From Aselliscus stoliczkanus (taxonomy: Eukaryota; Chordata; Mammalia; Chiroptera; Hipposideridae): 64,000 bases of DNA. Positions 1 to 11,893 of the stretch are shown here, in pieces. A program made the translations under genes and the position numbers. Within the stretch, counting starts at the first letter, position 1. Each line of letters starts with the position of its first letter. The notes under the pieces were generated by a model. It was given only the letters and a program-made list of their open reading frames with translations. It ran no database searches and had not been told where the DNA came from. The DNA lies in the NCBI GenBank assembly GCA_033961575.1, contig CM066740.1, positions 60,085,213 to 60,149,212 on the forward strand, in the 5' to 3' direction.

Positions 1-1011
1 TGACAAAAAAAAGGGGGGAGTTGTGGAGAAGGAGCAGTGTTGTAAAATTATGCAATAGACAGATTCACTTACAAAATCATAAGGGGCTTAGGTTTCTGTC
101 CACTTATTTCTGAACTGTATTCCTTTGCTTGACCATATCCTTACATGGCCTGAGGTTTAGATGAACTCATAGAACTAGCACCCACCCTCCTGTATTTCAT
201 AGAATAATCACAAAAGGAACTCTATTTGGTTGCTGACCAGCCAATTAACTGGCTCTACTTGGTGCCACGTCCACCTCTGGCAGTCAGGTTTGGCCCGGGA
301 GTGGTGTAATCTAGGGCAAACATGTCTGCCAACACCCATTCCTTTGGTGTTGGAGAGTGAAGAATTTCCCAGAGGAGAAAATTCTGAGTCAGAAAAACAG
401 GCAGCCAGGCTTGGGTGGTACACTGGAAGGAAAGTGGCAGAGTACCCCTGAGGTACTGGGAAGATTTTTACCTCTGCTATGGAGAGAACTGTATAAATGA
501 CCCAACAGAGTCTGTGTCAAAAAGGAATTTGAAGGTTTAGGAACAGAATTTTGCAGGTGAAAACTGACAGTTCATCTTATATTTTTAACTTAAATCAATA
601 TCAAAATGCTGGACCATTAAACTTAAAGTATATTTAGATCACAGATTGAATTTTTGTCCCTGAGCAGCAACATGATCTGCAAGAATATGGCAAGGAGCCA
701 GGAGATTCCAGTTCTCCTTGCCCCTGCGGTGGCACTGGGTCACCTTGAGAACGCTGTTCTTATCTGCTCTAAGAGCTGTTATTTTTTCCAAACAAGAGGA
801 TAAGACACATCATGGATTTGAAAATGACAGTGACTTAAGATATCATGTCTTTGTGGGTGACCTTATCCTAGAACCAATTTTGACTGACAAGTGTTTTGGT
901 AGAGAAGGAAATGAAGCAAGGAATGGGGTTAGGCTGCCGATAAACCTGGCTGCAACCGTGCCTGTAACACTGCACCTCACAGTGAGCTGAGAGGTGTGGC
1001 CAGTATTCATC
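1..1011. other. No gene seen
   Basis: No exon, RNA gene or confidently named repeat is recognised here. The short open frames at 208-451 and 718-990 lack splice context, codon bias or a family resemblance and look like chance frames. Confidence 0.5.
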
Positions 1012-1017
1012 CAATAG

Positions 1018-1432
1018 TGTCACGTCCTGCGTGGCAAGGGCAAATGGGACTCGAGAGGGGCAATGCAGATTGAATAAGAATAAGAGACAGAAGTAAGATA
1101 AGAGCGAGCCCAAGGGACTCAGCCAAAGAAGACTGAGCCCTAAATCGGATCTGCGCATAGCTTTTATTGTAAATTTTTAAGGAAGTAAACTGCAGTGAAT
1201 CATTAACCGTGTATACATATGTGCCTTAGGCTCCTTTTCCATTAATCCGGATAGTCCTCTTTGTTTTGTGTCCCAAGGATCCAGCCATCCTCACCACAGG
1301 CCTTAGTAAATAGTAAGCACCCTCCAGGTGCAGCAAGGAAACAATAGGAGCAGAAAAACAAGTTTATGCTTCACCAAGCCCACTAAGGCCAGCTTGTAAG
1401 CCCTTCAATGTTGGGGACCATGACCCTCAACA
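1018..1432 (-). mobile_element. Solo LTR of an endogenous retrovirus
   Basis: A 415-bp block begins TGTCACG and ends CTCAACA, so on the minus strand it runs TGTTGAG to GTGACA, the TG...CA ends of an LTR. It is flanked by a perfect 6-bp target duplication, CAATAG at 1012-1017 and 1433-1438. On the minus strand an AATAAA signal (plus-strand TTTATT near 1161-1167) is followed by a pyrimidine-rich stretch that would be R/U5. Six-base duplications are usual for class II (beta-like) endogenous retroviruses, so that class is inferred. No internal gag, pol or env sequence lies beside it, so it is a solo LTR left by recombination. Confidence 0.85.
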
Positions 1433-1438
1433 CAATAG

Positions 1439-1759
1439 TGTTTTATTGGTGGGCTTTTAAAGTCACAGTAATCTTCTGGATTGATGTTACTTAATGAATA
1501 AAGTTGAAGGTAAAGAAAATGTCATGTTTTAAGGGTCCATTAGCTTGGATCAAATCCCCAGCCAGGGTTGGGAGTTGTATAGGAAAAGGTTCTTTTAGGG
1601 GAGGAAACTGACACAGCCTCAGTCATTTGGGCAGCCCTCCAGAGCAGTCCTAAAATGAGTCTGACTACCTGGATTTAGGTTAAGGGCTCAGTCCCTCTAA
1701 ATACTGCCATAAGCTCAGGCCCAAGGTCACCTGTACTTCTGACCAACTAACTGCAAATT
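1439..1759. other. No gene seen
   Basis: Spacer between two LTR-type sequences. Nothing recognisable. Confidence 0.4.
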
Positions 1760-2400
1760 TGGAGTTCTCACTATTCCCTCAGGTTCAATAATTCAATAGA
1801 ATGACTCAGAACTCAGGCAAGTGCTATACTTAAAAACTACAGTTTTATTAAAGTAAAAAGGTACAAGTCAGAACCAACCAAAACGACACATAAGGCAAGG
1901 TCTGTGATGGTGCCAAAAGCAAAGCTTCTGGCGTCCTCTCCCTGTGAAGTCAGAATGTGTTACCCTCCCAGCACATCAGTGTGTGACAATATGCAGACTA
2001 TTGTCAACTAGGGAAGCTCACTTGGGCTTTGGTGTTCAGAATTTTTACTGGGGTTTCATTATTTAGCAAGACTGATTGAATCATCAATCCTATGGTTGGA
2101 CTCAATTTTCAGTCCCCCTTCCATCCTCAGATGTCAGTTTGCTATAAAGTGACTCAAAGCCTCAATCCTTTAATCACATGGTTGGTTGTTCTGGTGTGGC
2201 CCTACCCTGAGTCATTTTGTTAAACTCTGGTGGGGCCACCACCAGTCACCTCATTAGCATAAACTGTCAGAGACTACCATGAATAACAAAGACACTTCTA
2301 TCACTTGAGAAATTCCTAGTATTTAGAGCCTTCCTCCCAGGAGCTGGAGACAAAGTCCAGCCAAATTCTTTATTACTCAGAAACTCCTAGTCATTTTGGC
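1760..2400 (-). mobile_element. Probable ancient LTR (ERVL/MaLR-like)
   Basis: The minus strand reads like an old mammalian LTR: a long AT/GC-mixed U3, then an AATAAA-type signal (plus-strand TTTTATTAAAG near 1844-1855). The ends and target duplication could not be fixed, so the coordinates are approximate. The family is not resolved. Confidence 0.35.
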
Positions 2401-3191
2401 TGTGAAGGCATATGAGGGAATATGTTGAACTGCAGGTGCTCAGACCTATTCTCAAGTAATCAGATGCTAACTTTAGGGCAGCAACCAAATCTCCCCCCCC
2501 CCCCATTCCCTGCCTCTGGACAAAGGATAGGGGTAGACAGGCCTCTTATACACTTTCATTGTGGTGCCCTTTGGCTCTAAAAATGGGAGGGGCTGGGTCA
2601 GAAATTCTCACATGCTTCATTGTGCATATCAGATGTGGCTGGTGTCTCAGAAGGAAACCATGAGAAATGCATATCCATGGTCAGATCCTATGACTCTAGA
2701 GGGACTGTATAAGTGTGGCATTTGATGCCCACCTATGCAAAACATTATGGAATCTCTGAATTCTTTAAAGAATCTCCTAAGTCCTGAAAGCCCTTTGAGC
2801 ACTGTTTGATAGGTCCCTTATCAAATAGTGCAGTTAGCTGTTAATTACCTAGGATTAAAGGCTAAGGGAGTTTAGATAGACAGTTGCAGGGGTCCCATTT
2901 CATGTGCACTAGAAGAATGTAAAGGTACCTGGTACCACATAGGAGGATGAAGGAGATTCTGAGGTTCGTGGTACTGAGTTTTAGGGTCATTTTATGTTTT
3001 GGTCTCTTTAGGCCAAGGATGACAGATGTTCCAGTCAGAGAAGATACTTGAATTGAAGCCTATTTGTCCTCTGTAACTCTGGTCAGAACCATAATTTTTT
3101 CCCCTCTTAACCTCTCTATCTCTTGAAGCCTCTAATGCTGAGCATCATGAATAGTAAATGCTCAGTAAATACTTGCTAAATGAAATGTGTG
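2401..3191. other. No gene seen; poly-C run
   Basis: Unassigned sequence. It contains a 12-base C run at 2493-2504 (poly-G on the other strand). No supported gene or repeat family. Confidence 0.4.
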
Positions 3192-3539
3192 GAGAATTCA
3201 CTTTTAAAACATTTTAAAAGATTTTTATTAAAATATATATTAGTTTCAGGTGTACACAATAATTGTTCAACATTTATATATAACATTTATGATCACCATA
3301 AGTCCAGCAACCATCTGACACTGTACCACACTATCACAATATTATTGACTATATTCCCCATGCTGTACATTACATACCCATGACCTATTTGTTTATACCT
3401 GGAAATTTGAACCTCATTCCTCTTCACCTTTTCCTCCCTTTATGAATTTTTCAATTACAGTTAACATTGAATATTATTTTATATTAATTTCAGGTGTGCA
3501 GCATAGTAGTTAGACATTTATATAATTTAAGAAGTTGAA

Positions 3540-3689
3540 GGCTGGCTGAGTAGCTCAGTTGGTTAAGAGCTCGCTCAAGAGTGCGAGCTGAGCTCTGAGC
3601 AACAGCAGTTCTATGCCCAGCCCGAGCTGAGCTGCCACTAAGCTGCCAATAGGCGGCAGGATGGCTCAGCTAAAAAGAAAAAAAAAAAA
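3540..3689 (+). mobile_element. SINE type B (tRNA-derived, ~145 bp)
   Basis: The head GGCTGGCTGAGTAGCTCAG carries a tRNA A-box-like start. A body rich in GAGCTGAGCT follows and ends GGCAGGATGGCTCAGCTA with an A-rich tail. It lies in the 3' UTR of the old L1. The same family recurs at 19216-19355, 31021-31124, 32424-32585 and 45556-45824. Confidence 0.85.
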
Positions 3690-3942
3690 GTGATCCCCCT
3701 AACGGGTCTAGTACCCACCTCACACTATACGTAGTTATTACCATATTATTGACTATATTCCCTGTGCTGTATTCCCTGTGCTTAATTCCTTCACCTTTTT
3801 CACCCTGCCCCCAACCCCCTCCAGTCTATCACCCTGATAAATCTAGTAACCACCTGACATCAAACACAGTTATTACAATATTATTGACTATATTCCTTAT
3901 GCTATATCATATATCCCCACGACTATGAGTACTTTGTAACAA

Positions 3943-4587
3943 TCAATTTGTACTTATTAATCTCTTCCCCTCTTTTATCCATTCCCAAACACCCTCATAT
4001 CTGACAACCATAAAAATCTTAACTATTTCTATGGGTTTGTTTCTGTTTTGTTTCTTTACTTTGTTCTTTAGATTCCACATATAAGTGAAATCACATTGCA
4101 TCTGTCCTTCTCTGTCTGACATACTTCTTAGCAAAATGTCCTTCCAGGTCCATTCATACTGCAGCAGATGGCAAGAACACATTCCCATACATGGCTGAAT
4201 AATATTCCATTGTATATCTGTACTCCTCCTGTTTAACCATCCATTGACATGAAGCCAGGTTTGGCCACTGTAAACAGTGCTTTAATGAACATATGGATGC
4301 ACATGTCCTCTGGAAGTGGGCGTTTTGGGTTTTTTTCAGATAATTACCCAGAAGTGGGATTACTGGGTCCTTCTTTGTTTCTTGTTATAGCCTTTGTTTT
4401 AAAGTCTACCTTGTCTGGTATAAGTATTGCTACCACAGCTTTTTGTTGTTGTTGTTGTTTCCATTTTCAAGAAATATCTTTTTTCCATCCCTTTACTTTC
4501 AGTCTACATGTGTGTCTTTTGATCTGAAGTGAGTGTCCTGTAGGCTGCATATGTAAGGGTCTTGTTTTTTTATCCATTCAGTCACAC

Positions 4588-4589
<2 letters not shown>
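3943..4589 (-). pseudogene. L1 ORF2 remnants of the outer element
   Basis: 3943-4368 is the 3' end of ORF2 on the minus strand; it encodes the familiar stretch for fibre-free C-terminal ORF2 (for example DREGQMQCDFTYMWNLK). At about 4368 the sequence jumps to a segment that matches the 5' part of ORF2 (equivalent to about 8695-8862 in the nested L1). This is an internal deletion of about 3.3 kb. There are many stops and no function. Confidence 0.75.

Positions 4590-4632
<43 letters not shown>
4589..4632 (+). repeat. (TTTA)n microsatellite, L1 tail
   Basis: About eleven TTTA units abut the 3' UTR of the nested L1 and represent its expanded A-rich tail (AAAT on the L1 strand). Confidence 0.95.
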
Positions 4633-4634
<2 letters not shown>

Positions 4635-5112
4635 AATTATTTCAGGTGTACAACACAGTGCAATAGTTATACTTTTTACCCCTCAAAGTGACAACTCCCC
4701 TCTCCCAATTCCCTCCCTACACCCCCTCCCATATCATACTATCTATTACAATTCCTTTGACTCCCTTCCACCGTATAATCCACATTCCGTGACTATCTAT
4801 ATACTCAATTACAGTTGGTATACAGTATTACACAACATCAATTTTAGGTATACAGAGCACTGATAAACCCTCTCCTCCATCCATGAAGTGGTCTCCCTAA
4901 CAAGACATGAGGCCATCTGACACCCCACAAAATATTTACAACATTATTATATTCCCTGAACTGTCTTTCATATCCCTGTGGCAATATTGTAGTAACCTAT
5001 TTATATTGTCTAATCCCTTCCCCTTCTCGCTCATCTCCATCCTCCTCCCAACTAGCAACCCTGTTTTTCCTCTATATCTATGAAATTGTTTCTGTTTACT
5101 TGGCTCAGTCAT

Positions 5113-8100
5113 TTAGTTTCTCAGATTCCACATATAAGTAAAATCATATGGTATTTGTCTTTCTCCCTCTAGGTCCATCCATATCGTTGCAAATGGTACG
5201 ATTTCATTCTTCTCTATAGCGGAGCAATACTCCATTGTATAAATGTACCACAGTTTCTTAATCCAGTCTTCTACCGATGGGCATTTTGGTTGTTTCCAAG
5301 TCTTGGCTATTATAAATAGCGCTGCAATAAACATAGGGGTGCATATATTTTTTTTTGAATTAGCGTCTTGGATTCCTCTGGGTACATACCCAAGAGTGGA
5401 ATTGCTGGGTCATACAGCAGTTCCATTTCCAGTTTTTTGAGATACCTCCATACTGACTTCCATACTAGCTGCACCAATTTGCAGTCCCACCAACAGTGCA
5501 CCAGGGTTCCCTTTTCTCCACACCCTCGTCAGCACGTGTTGTTTGTTGATTTGTTGATGATAGCCTTTCTGACTGGAGTGAGGTTGTCTCTCATTGTGGT
5601 TTTTATTTGCATTTCTCTGATGATTAGTGAGGTTGAACATTTTTTCATATGCCTGTTTTCCAACTGTGTGTCCTTTTTAGAGAAATGCATCATCATATTC
5701 TCTGCCCATGTTTTAATTGGGTTGTTTGTTTGTCTTTGGTGTTGAGTTTCATGAGTGTTTTATGAATTTTGGATATCAACCCCTTATCAGATATATCGTT
5801 GGCAAATATCTTCTCCCATTCAGTAGGCTGCCTTTTTGTTTTATTTTTTATTTCCTTTGCTGTGAAAACAATCTGAAGTTTGCTGTAATCCCATATGTTC
5901 ATTTTTTCTTTTATTTCCCTTGCCTGAAGGGATATATCAGTAAAAATATTACTCAGGTAATGTCTGCAAACTTACTCCCTATGCTTTTTTCTAGGAGTTT
6001 TATGGTTTCAGGTCTCATATTTAAGTCTTTAATCCATTTTGAGTTTGTTCTCATATATGATGTAAGTAGGTGGTCCATTTTCATTTTTTTGCATGTGTCA
6101 GTCCAATTTTCCCAGCACCATTTCTTAAAGAGACTATCTTTACTCCAGTGTAAATTCTTGCTTCCATTGTCATAGATTAAATGACTGTATATAGATGGGT
6201 TTATTCCTGGGCTCTCTATTCTACTCCATTGATCTATGTGTCTGTTTTTATGCCAGTACCATACTGTTTTGATTACTGTAGCCTTGTAGTATGTTTTGAT
6301 GTCAGGTAGTGTGATGCCTCCCACTTTGTTCTTATTTTTCAACATTGGCATAACTATTCGGGGTCTTTTGTGGCTCCATATAAATTTTAGGATTCTATGT
6401 TCTTTTTCTGAGAAAAATGTCCTTGGTCGTTTGATTGGAATTGCGTTGAATCTGTATATTGCTTTAGGTAGTATGGACATTGTAACTATATTCATTCTTC
6501 TTATCCATGAGCATGGTATGTATTTCAATTTGTTTATATCTTCTTTGATTTCTCTCTTCAGTGTCTCATAATTTTCTCAGTACAGGTCTTTTACTTCTTT
6601 AGTTAAATTGATTCCTAGATATTTTATTGTTTTTGAAGAAATTGTGAAAGGGATTGATTTCCTGATTTCTTCTTCTGATAGTTTATTAATGTTGCATAGA
6701 AATGCAACTGATTTCTGAATATTAATTTTGTATACTGCTTATTTACCAAATTCGTTTATCATTCTAGCAGTTTTTTGGTGGAGTCTTGAGATTCTCTCTA
6801 TATAGTATCATGTCATGTGCATATAATGAGAATTTTACTACCTCCTTTCCAACTTGGATGCCTTTTATTTCATTATCTTGTCTGATTGCTGTGGCTAGAA
6901 CTTCCAGAACTATGAAAAATAGAAGTGGTGAAATTGGGCAGATTTGTCTTGTTCCTGATCTTAAGAGGAAAGCTTTTAGCCTTTCCCCATTGAGTATGAT
7001 GTTTGCTGTGGGCTTATCAGATATGGCCTTTATTATGTTGAGATATAATCCCACTATACCCACTTTGCTAAGAATTTTTATCATAAATGGCTGATGGAGT
7101 TTGTCAAATGCCTTTTCTGCATCTATTGATATGATCATATGATTTTTATTTTTCATTTTGTTAATGTGATGTATTACATTAATTGATTTGCGGATATTGA
7201 ACCAAACTTGCATACCAGAATGAATCCCACTTGATCGTGGTTTATGATCTTTTTAATGAGATGCTGAATTCGGTTTGCTAGTATCTCTTTGAGAATTTTT
7301 GCCTCTATGTTCATTAGAGATATTGGCCTGTAATATCTTTAGAGATATCTAATATCATTAGAGATATTTTTTGTAATATCTTTGTCTGACTTAGGAATCA
7401 GGGTGATAGTGGCTTTATAGAAAGAGTTTGGGAGCCTTCCCTCCTTCTGTATTTTTTGGAATAGTTTGAGGAGACTAGGTACTAATTCTTTTTTGAATGT
7501 TTTGTAAAATTCACTTGTGTAGCCATCTGATAACAGGGCTTTTGTTTGTTGGAAGATTGTTGATTCCTGATTCAATTTCTTGGGCAGTAATCAGTCTGTT
7601 CAGAGTTTCTGTTTCTTTTTGTTTCAGACTTCGTAGATTGTATGCTTCTACAAATTTATCCATTTCTTCCAGATTGTGAAATTTGTTAGCATATAGTTGC
7701 TCATAGTATTTTCTTAAAATGTTCTGTATTTCTGTGGTATCTGTTGTCACTTCTTCTCTTTTATTTCTGATTTTATTAATTTGGGTCCTCTCTCTCTTTT
7801 TCTTGGTTAGTCTGGCTAAGGGTTTGTCAATTTTGTTTATCTTTTCAAAAAACCAACTCTTGGTTTCATTGATCTTTTGTATTTTTTTTTATTCTCTATT
7901 TCACTTATTTCTGCTCTGGTCTTTATTATTTCCTTCCTTATACTCCCTTTAGGCTTGTTTTTCTGTTCTTTTTGAGTTCCCTTAGGTGTAAAGAGAGTCT
8001 GTTGATTTGAGATTTTTCTTCCTTATTTATGTAGGCCTGCATTGCTATGAACTTCCCTGTTAGGACTGCTTTTGCTGCATCTCAGAGATTTTGGTTCATG

Positions 8101-8880
8101 GTGTTTTCATTTTCGTTTGTCTCGAGGTATCTTTTGATTTTTCTCCTTGATCTCATTTTTGACCCACTCATTATTTAATAGCATGTGATTTAGCCTCCAG
8201 GTATTTGTAAGCTTTCCAGATTTCTTCTTATAATTGATTTCTCGTTCCATAGCATTGTGGTCAGAGAAGACACTTGATATGATTTCAATCTTCTTAAATT
8301 TGTTGAGACTTGTTTTGTGGCCTAACATGTGGTCTATCTTGGAGAATGTTCCATGTGCACTTGAGAATAATGTATATTTTGTAGCTTTGGGGTGAAATGC
8401 TCTAAAAATATCAATTAAATACAGCTGGTCTAAAGTGTCATTTAAGGCCACTATGTCCGTGTTGATTTTCTGTCTGGAGGATCTGTCCATTGGTGACAAT
8501 GGGGTGTTGACTCCCCTACTATGATAGTGTGACTGTTGATCTCTGCCTTTATGTTTGTCAAAATGTGTTTTATACATTTAGGAACTCCTATATTGGGTGC
8601 ATAGATGTTTACTAGGGTTATGTCCTCTTGTTGAATTACTCTCTTAATTATTATGTAGTGCCCTTCTTTGTCTTTTATTGTAGTCTTCATTTGAAAGTCT
8701 GTTATGTCCAAAACAAGTATTTCTATACCAGCTTTTTTCCATTTGCATCAAATATCTTATTCCATCCCTTTACTTTCAGTTTGTGTGTGTCTTTTGATCT
8801 GAGATGAGTCTCTTGTAGACAGCATATGCATGGTCCTGTTTTCTTATCCACTCAGCCACTCTGTGTCTTTTGATTGGAGC
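5113..8880 (-). pseudogene. L1 ORF2 (endonuclease-reverse transcriptase), broken
   Basis: ORF2 would encode the ~1,270-residue L1 protein: an apurinic endonuclease, a reverse transcriptase and a Cys-rich C-terminus. In minus-strand order, 8451-8711 and 8107-8577 carry endonuclease pieces (NIYAPN, then FSDHN). 6764-7213 carries the RT core, and 5953-6528 and 5113-5501 carry thumb and C-terminal pieces. Several stops and frameshifts separate the pieces. The catalytic YADD box reads YAHD ([10 protein letters not shown]), so an essential Asp is gone. It cannot make an active enzyme. Confidence 0.9.
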
Positions 8881-9208
8881 ATTTAGCCCATTCACATTTA
8901 AAGTAATTATTGATAGGTGCATATTTATTGACATTTTGTTATTTGTATTTCTTGTCTTCCTGGGTTAGCTTGTTTTCCCCTTTCTTCTGTTTAATTAAGC
9001 CCTTTTAACATTTCCTGCAATGCTGGCTTGGTGATAATGAACTCCTTAAGCTTATTCTTTTCTGAGATGCTCTTCATCTCTCCTCCAATTTTAAGTGATA
9101 GCAGTGCTGGGTAGAGCAATCTTGCTTGTAGACCTTTATTTTGTGTCACTTGAATATCTCCTGCCACTCCCTTCTGGCCTGCAGAGTTTCTGAAGAAAAG
9201 TCAGCTGT

Positions 9209-9793
9209 TCATCTTATAGGAGTTCCTTTGTATGTAACCTGCTGACTTTCTCTTGCTGCTTTTAGGATTCTGTCTTTCTCTTTAAGCTTTGCCATTACTA
9301 TGATGTGTCCGGGTGTGGGCCTGTTTGGATTCAGCCTGTTTGGAACTCTCTGCACATCCTGGGCTTGTATGTTGATTTCCTTCACCAGGGTAGGGAAGTT
9401 TTCAGGTATTATTTCTTTAAATACTTTCTCAATCCCTTGCTTCTTCTCTTCTCCTTCTGGTATTCCTATGACGTAAAGGTTGTTTTGTTTTATGTTGTCC
9501 CAGATGTCTCTTAAACTGTTTTCATTCTTTTTTATTCTTTTTTCTTTTTGTTGTTCCAGCTGGGCGATTTCTGCTATTTTGTCTTCTAATTCGCTGATCC
9601 GCTCCTCTGCTTCATCCATTCTACTGGTGATTCCTTCAAGTGTGTTCTCCATTTCTGTCATTGTATTCTTTAATTCTAACTGGTTGTTTTTTATGGTTTC
9701 CCTATCCTTCTTTATGTCCTCGCTAAGTTCCTTAAACATTCTTATCATCAGTGTTCTAATCTCTGTCTGAAAGGTTGGATACCTCTGTTTCAT
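9209..9793 (-). pseudogene. L1 ORF1 (RNA-binding chaperone), partial
   Basis: A 194-residue open frame corresponds to the middle of ORF1p, the trimeric nucleic-acid chaperone that coats L1 RNA. Residues 1-80 form a heptad-rich coiled coil (MKQRYPTFQTEIRTLMIRMF, then NTLEGITSRMDEAEERISEL). Residues ~85-165 form the RRM-like domain (NLYVIGIPEGEEKKQGIE, NRPTPGHIIV). The start of the C-terminal domain (AARESQQVTYKGTPIR) follows, then the frame is lost. A usual mammalian ORF1p is ~340 residues, so this is about half. It is the longest surviving coding segment of this L1. Confidence 0.85.
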
Positions 9794-9799
9794 TTAGTT

Positions 9800-11353
9800 G
9801 CATTTCTAGAGTTTTCTTCTGATCTTTTACTTGAGACATGTTTCTTTGTTTTTTCCTTCTAGCTGTCATTCTGTGAATGCTTTGATATATTAGATAGATC
9901 ACCTAGAAAGAAGAGAAAAAAAAAAAGAAAAAAAAGGGGAAAAAAAGAAAAAAAAAGAGGTGGGGGCGCTCTCCATCCTCTTTAATCTACAGACCACTTG
10001 CTCAGGCTTGCAGTGAGCTTTCTACAGTTAGCTGCTGTGTGCTCTGGATCTGTGCTCACTACCAAAAAAAAAAAAAATCTTCACAGGTTGTTGCAGGTTG
10101 TTTGCTACTGCAAAAAATAAAAACCCTCTGTGGCCTGTCAAGATGTGGGCCAGGCACCGGGACCTCAGGGTGCCTCTGGCAACACAGCTCTAGGTGGGTG
10201 GGGCATGTCCCCGAGGCACCAATTGATGTGGTGTTTGGCCCCCACCAAGTCAGAGAAGCATGTACTCTGCACCAGCAATCAGTCCTCACAAACTCGCCAG
10301 GAAAGCCTCGATTGGATCACACAGGTGCACAGCTCCCTGCCCAACACTCTTAGGAAAACTCCCCATCTCAGCCTGTACCAACCAACTGCCCACAGATCAG
10401 GCTAAGCAGCCCAACAGCCAATCCCCAACCTTAAAACTCTGCAGAAATAGTGTGGAGAGTGGGGACCTAAGGGGGCTTGCACATTCCTGTGTCACAGTGA
10501 GCAGCCTGCTGGAGCCGGAGGGCACCTGCCAGACTTTTCCCTGGCAACACAGCTCAAGCAGGTCGGAGGGTGGGGATCCAAAGCACACTCCTTTGTCTCA
10601 GTGATCAGCCTGATGGAGCTGGAGGGCACCCGCTAGGCGTTTCCCTGGCAATGCAGCACAAGCAGGGCAAAGGGTGGAATCCAAGGCCGCATGCGAACGT
10701 ATGCACGCACTCCTGCGCCAAGTTCATCAGACCAATGGTTTCCCAGATCTAACCCTCTGTGGGAGGGCCCAACCCTGAAAAAATGGCGCCCTCCTGTACA
10801 CCGCTCATGTGCAAGTTCCACGCCAGTGAAGCAATGGTCCCAAAACTTCCAGCTTCTGCACCAAAGGTGCTCAGTTCAGTCCTTCCCCACAGGCTCCTTG
10901 GCTCAGCTCACATAGCTACTCCCTCCAACAGGAACTGGGTGAGTCCTCACCTTGCGCCTACCCCACTTGTTCTCCAACCGTTCTCAGCCTAGCCAAACTG
11001 AGCAAAGAGAGTCCTCATTAATTTCTAATGCCCGCTATCAAAGAACTCCTCTTCCTGGCAAAGCAACTCTGGGCCGGTGATCTCAGTGTTGGGCCAGAGG
11101 GTCTGTCTCCCAACCAGAAAAGCCTCACCACACAGCTTGGGCATCCCTCATGGGGCTCGTCCTCTCTCATCTTCGCCCCTCCTACCAGACTTGACTTGGC
11201 TTCCTCTTTTGGTTCTTCATTTAGAGGTTCTGTTCATCTAATATTCAGGGAACTTTCGAGGTTAAATGTATAAATTATTTGTAATTTTGATGTGATCCTG
11301 GGAGGCAGTTCAGAAAGTGTCTGTCTATTCCTCCATCTTACGAGAACTCCCCC
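9800..11353 (-). promoter_or_regulatory. L1 copy A 5' UTR with ~104-bp monomers
   Basis: The region between ORF1 and the 5' end is GC-richer than its surroundings. It holds a tandem repeat with a period of 104 bp: GTCACAGTGA at 10491 and GTCTCAGTGA at 10595, each followed by a block containing GCAGCCTG or TCAGCCTG, GGAGGGCACC and CCCTGGCAA. A third, weaker copy may lie at 10140-10230. L1 5' UTRs carry the internal promoter. Open frames here (10039-10992) are by-products of base composition. Confidence 0.7.
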
Positions 11354-11519
11354 TTGTTGATTTGTTGATGATAGCCTTTCTGACCGGAGTGAGGTGGTAT
11401 CTCATTTTGGTTTTTATTTGTATTTCTCTGATGATTAGTGAGGTTAAACATTGTTTCATATGCCTGTTGGCCATCTGTATGTCCTCTTTAGAGAAATGCC
11501 TCTTCATAGCCTCTGCCCT
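11354..11519 (-). mobile_element. Displaced L1 ORF2 block
   Basis: 166 bp of late ORF2 sequence, matching about 5543-5708 of the nested L1. It sits directly at that element's 5' end and in the same orientation. In the outer L1 this part of ORF2 should lie on the other side of the insertion, so the block does not fit a simple nested insertion. Template switching at the L1 5' end is one explanation. Confidence 0.65.
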
Positions 11520-11647
11520 TTATTTTTATTTATTTATTTATTTAATTATTTTTTTGAGGGCAGTGTCATTGGCCCTCATATGTGGGACCCAAACCAGGGC
11601 CACTGGCTTCCCAAGCCAGCGCTTAATCTCCACACCACTTGGCCAGC
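11520..11647 (-). mobile_element. SINE type A
   Basis: Minus-strand copy of the ~95-bp tRNA-derived SINE A. Its plus-strand signature is GAGGGCAGTGTCATTGGCCC ... GCCAGC. Its tail is the T-rich stretch at 11520-11555. It lies at the junction between the displaced ORF2 block and the resumed outer L1. Confidence 0.9.
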
Positions 11648-11893
11648 TCAGTCTATTTACTTTTAAATTAATTGTTGATCGATATGTAGTTATTGCGGTT
11701 TTATTATTTATGTTTTTTATTATTTAAAATTTTTTTTTTGTCTTGAAGAAGTCCCTCTAACATTCCTTGTAATATTAATTTGGTAATGAGGAGCTCCTCT
11801 AGCTTTTTCTTGTCGCGAATCTCTTTATCTGTTTTTCCATCTTAATTGATAGCTTTGCTAGTTATAGTAATCTTGAATGTAGGTCCTTGCTTT

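Larger units (their letters stand above)
4590..11353 (-). mobile_element. Near full-length L1 (nested, copy A)
   Basis: A 6.76-kb LINE-1 on the minus strand. It has a microsatellite-like A-rich tail at 4589-4632, a 3' UTR to about 5110, ORF2 relics to about 8880, ORF1 at 9209-9793, an A-rich spacer at 9905-9958 and a 5' UTR to 11353. On the minus strand the 5' end reads GGGGGAGTTCTCGTAAGATG, then AATAGACAGAC, a typical L1 start that is also seen at 63804. Both ORFs are broken. No target duplication was found. It sits inside the outer L1. Confidence 0.85.

Noticed and set aside
5368..6571. Plus-strand hydrophobic frames of 91-152 residues
   Set aside because: They are antisense to L1 ORF2; the T-rich complement of ORF2 gives Phe/Leu/Ser-rich frames by chance.
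10039..10992. Overlapping Pro/Ser/His-rich frames on both strands
   Set aside because: They lie in the monomeric 5' UTR of L1 copy A and have no domain or consistent frame.
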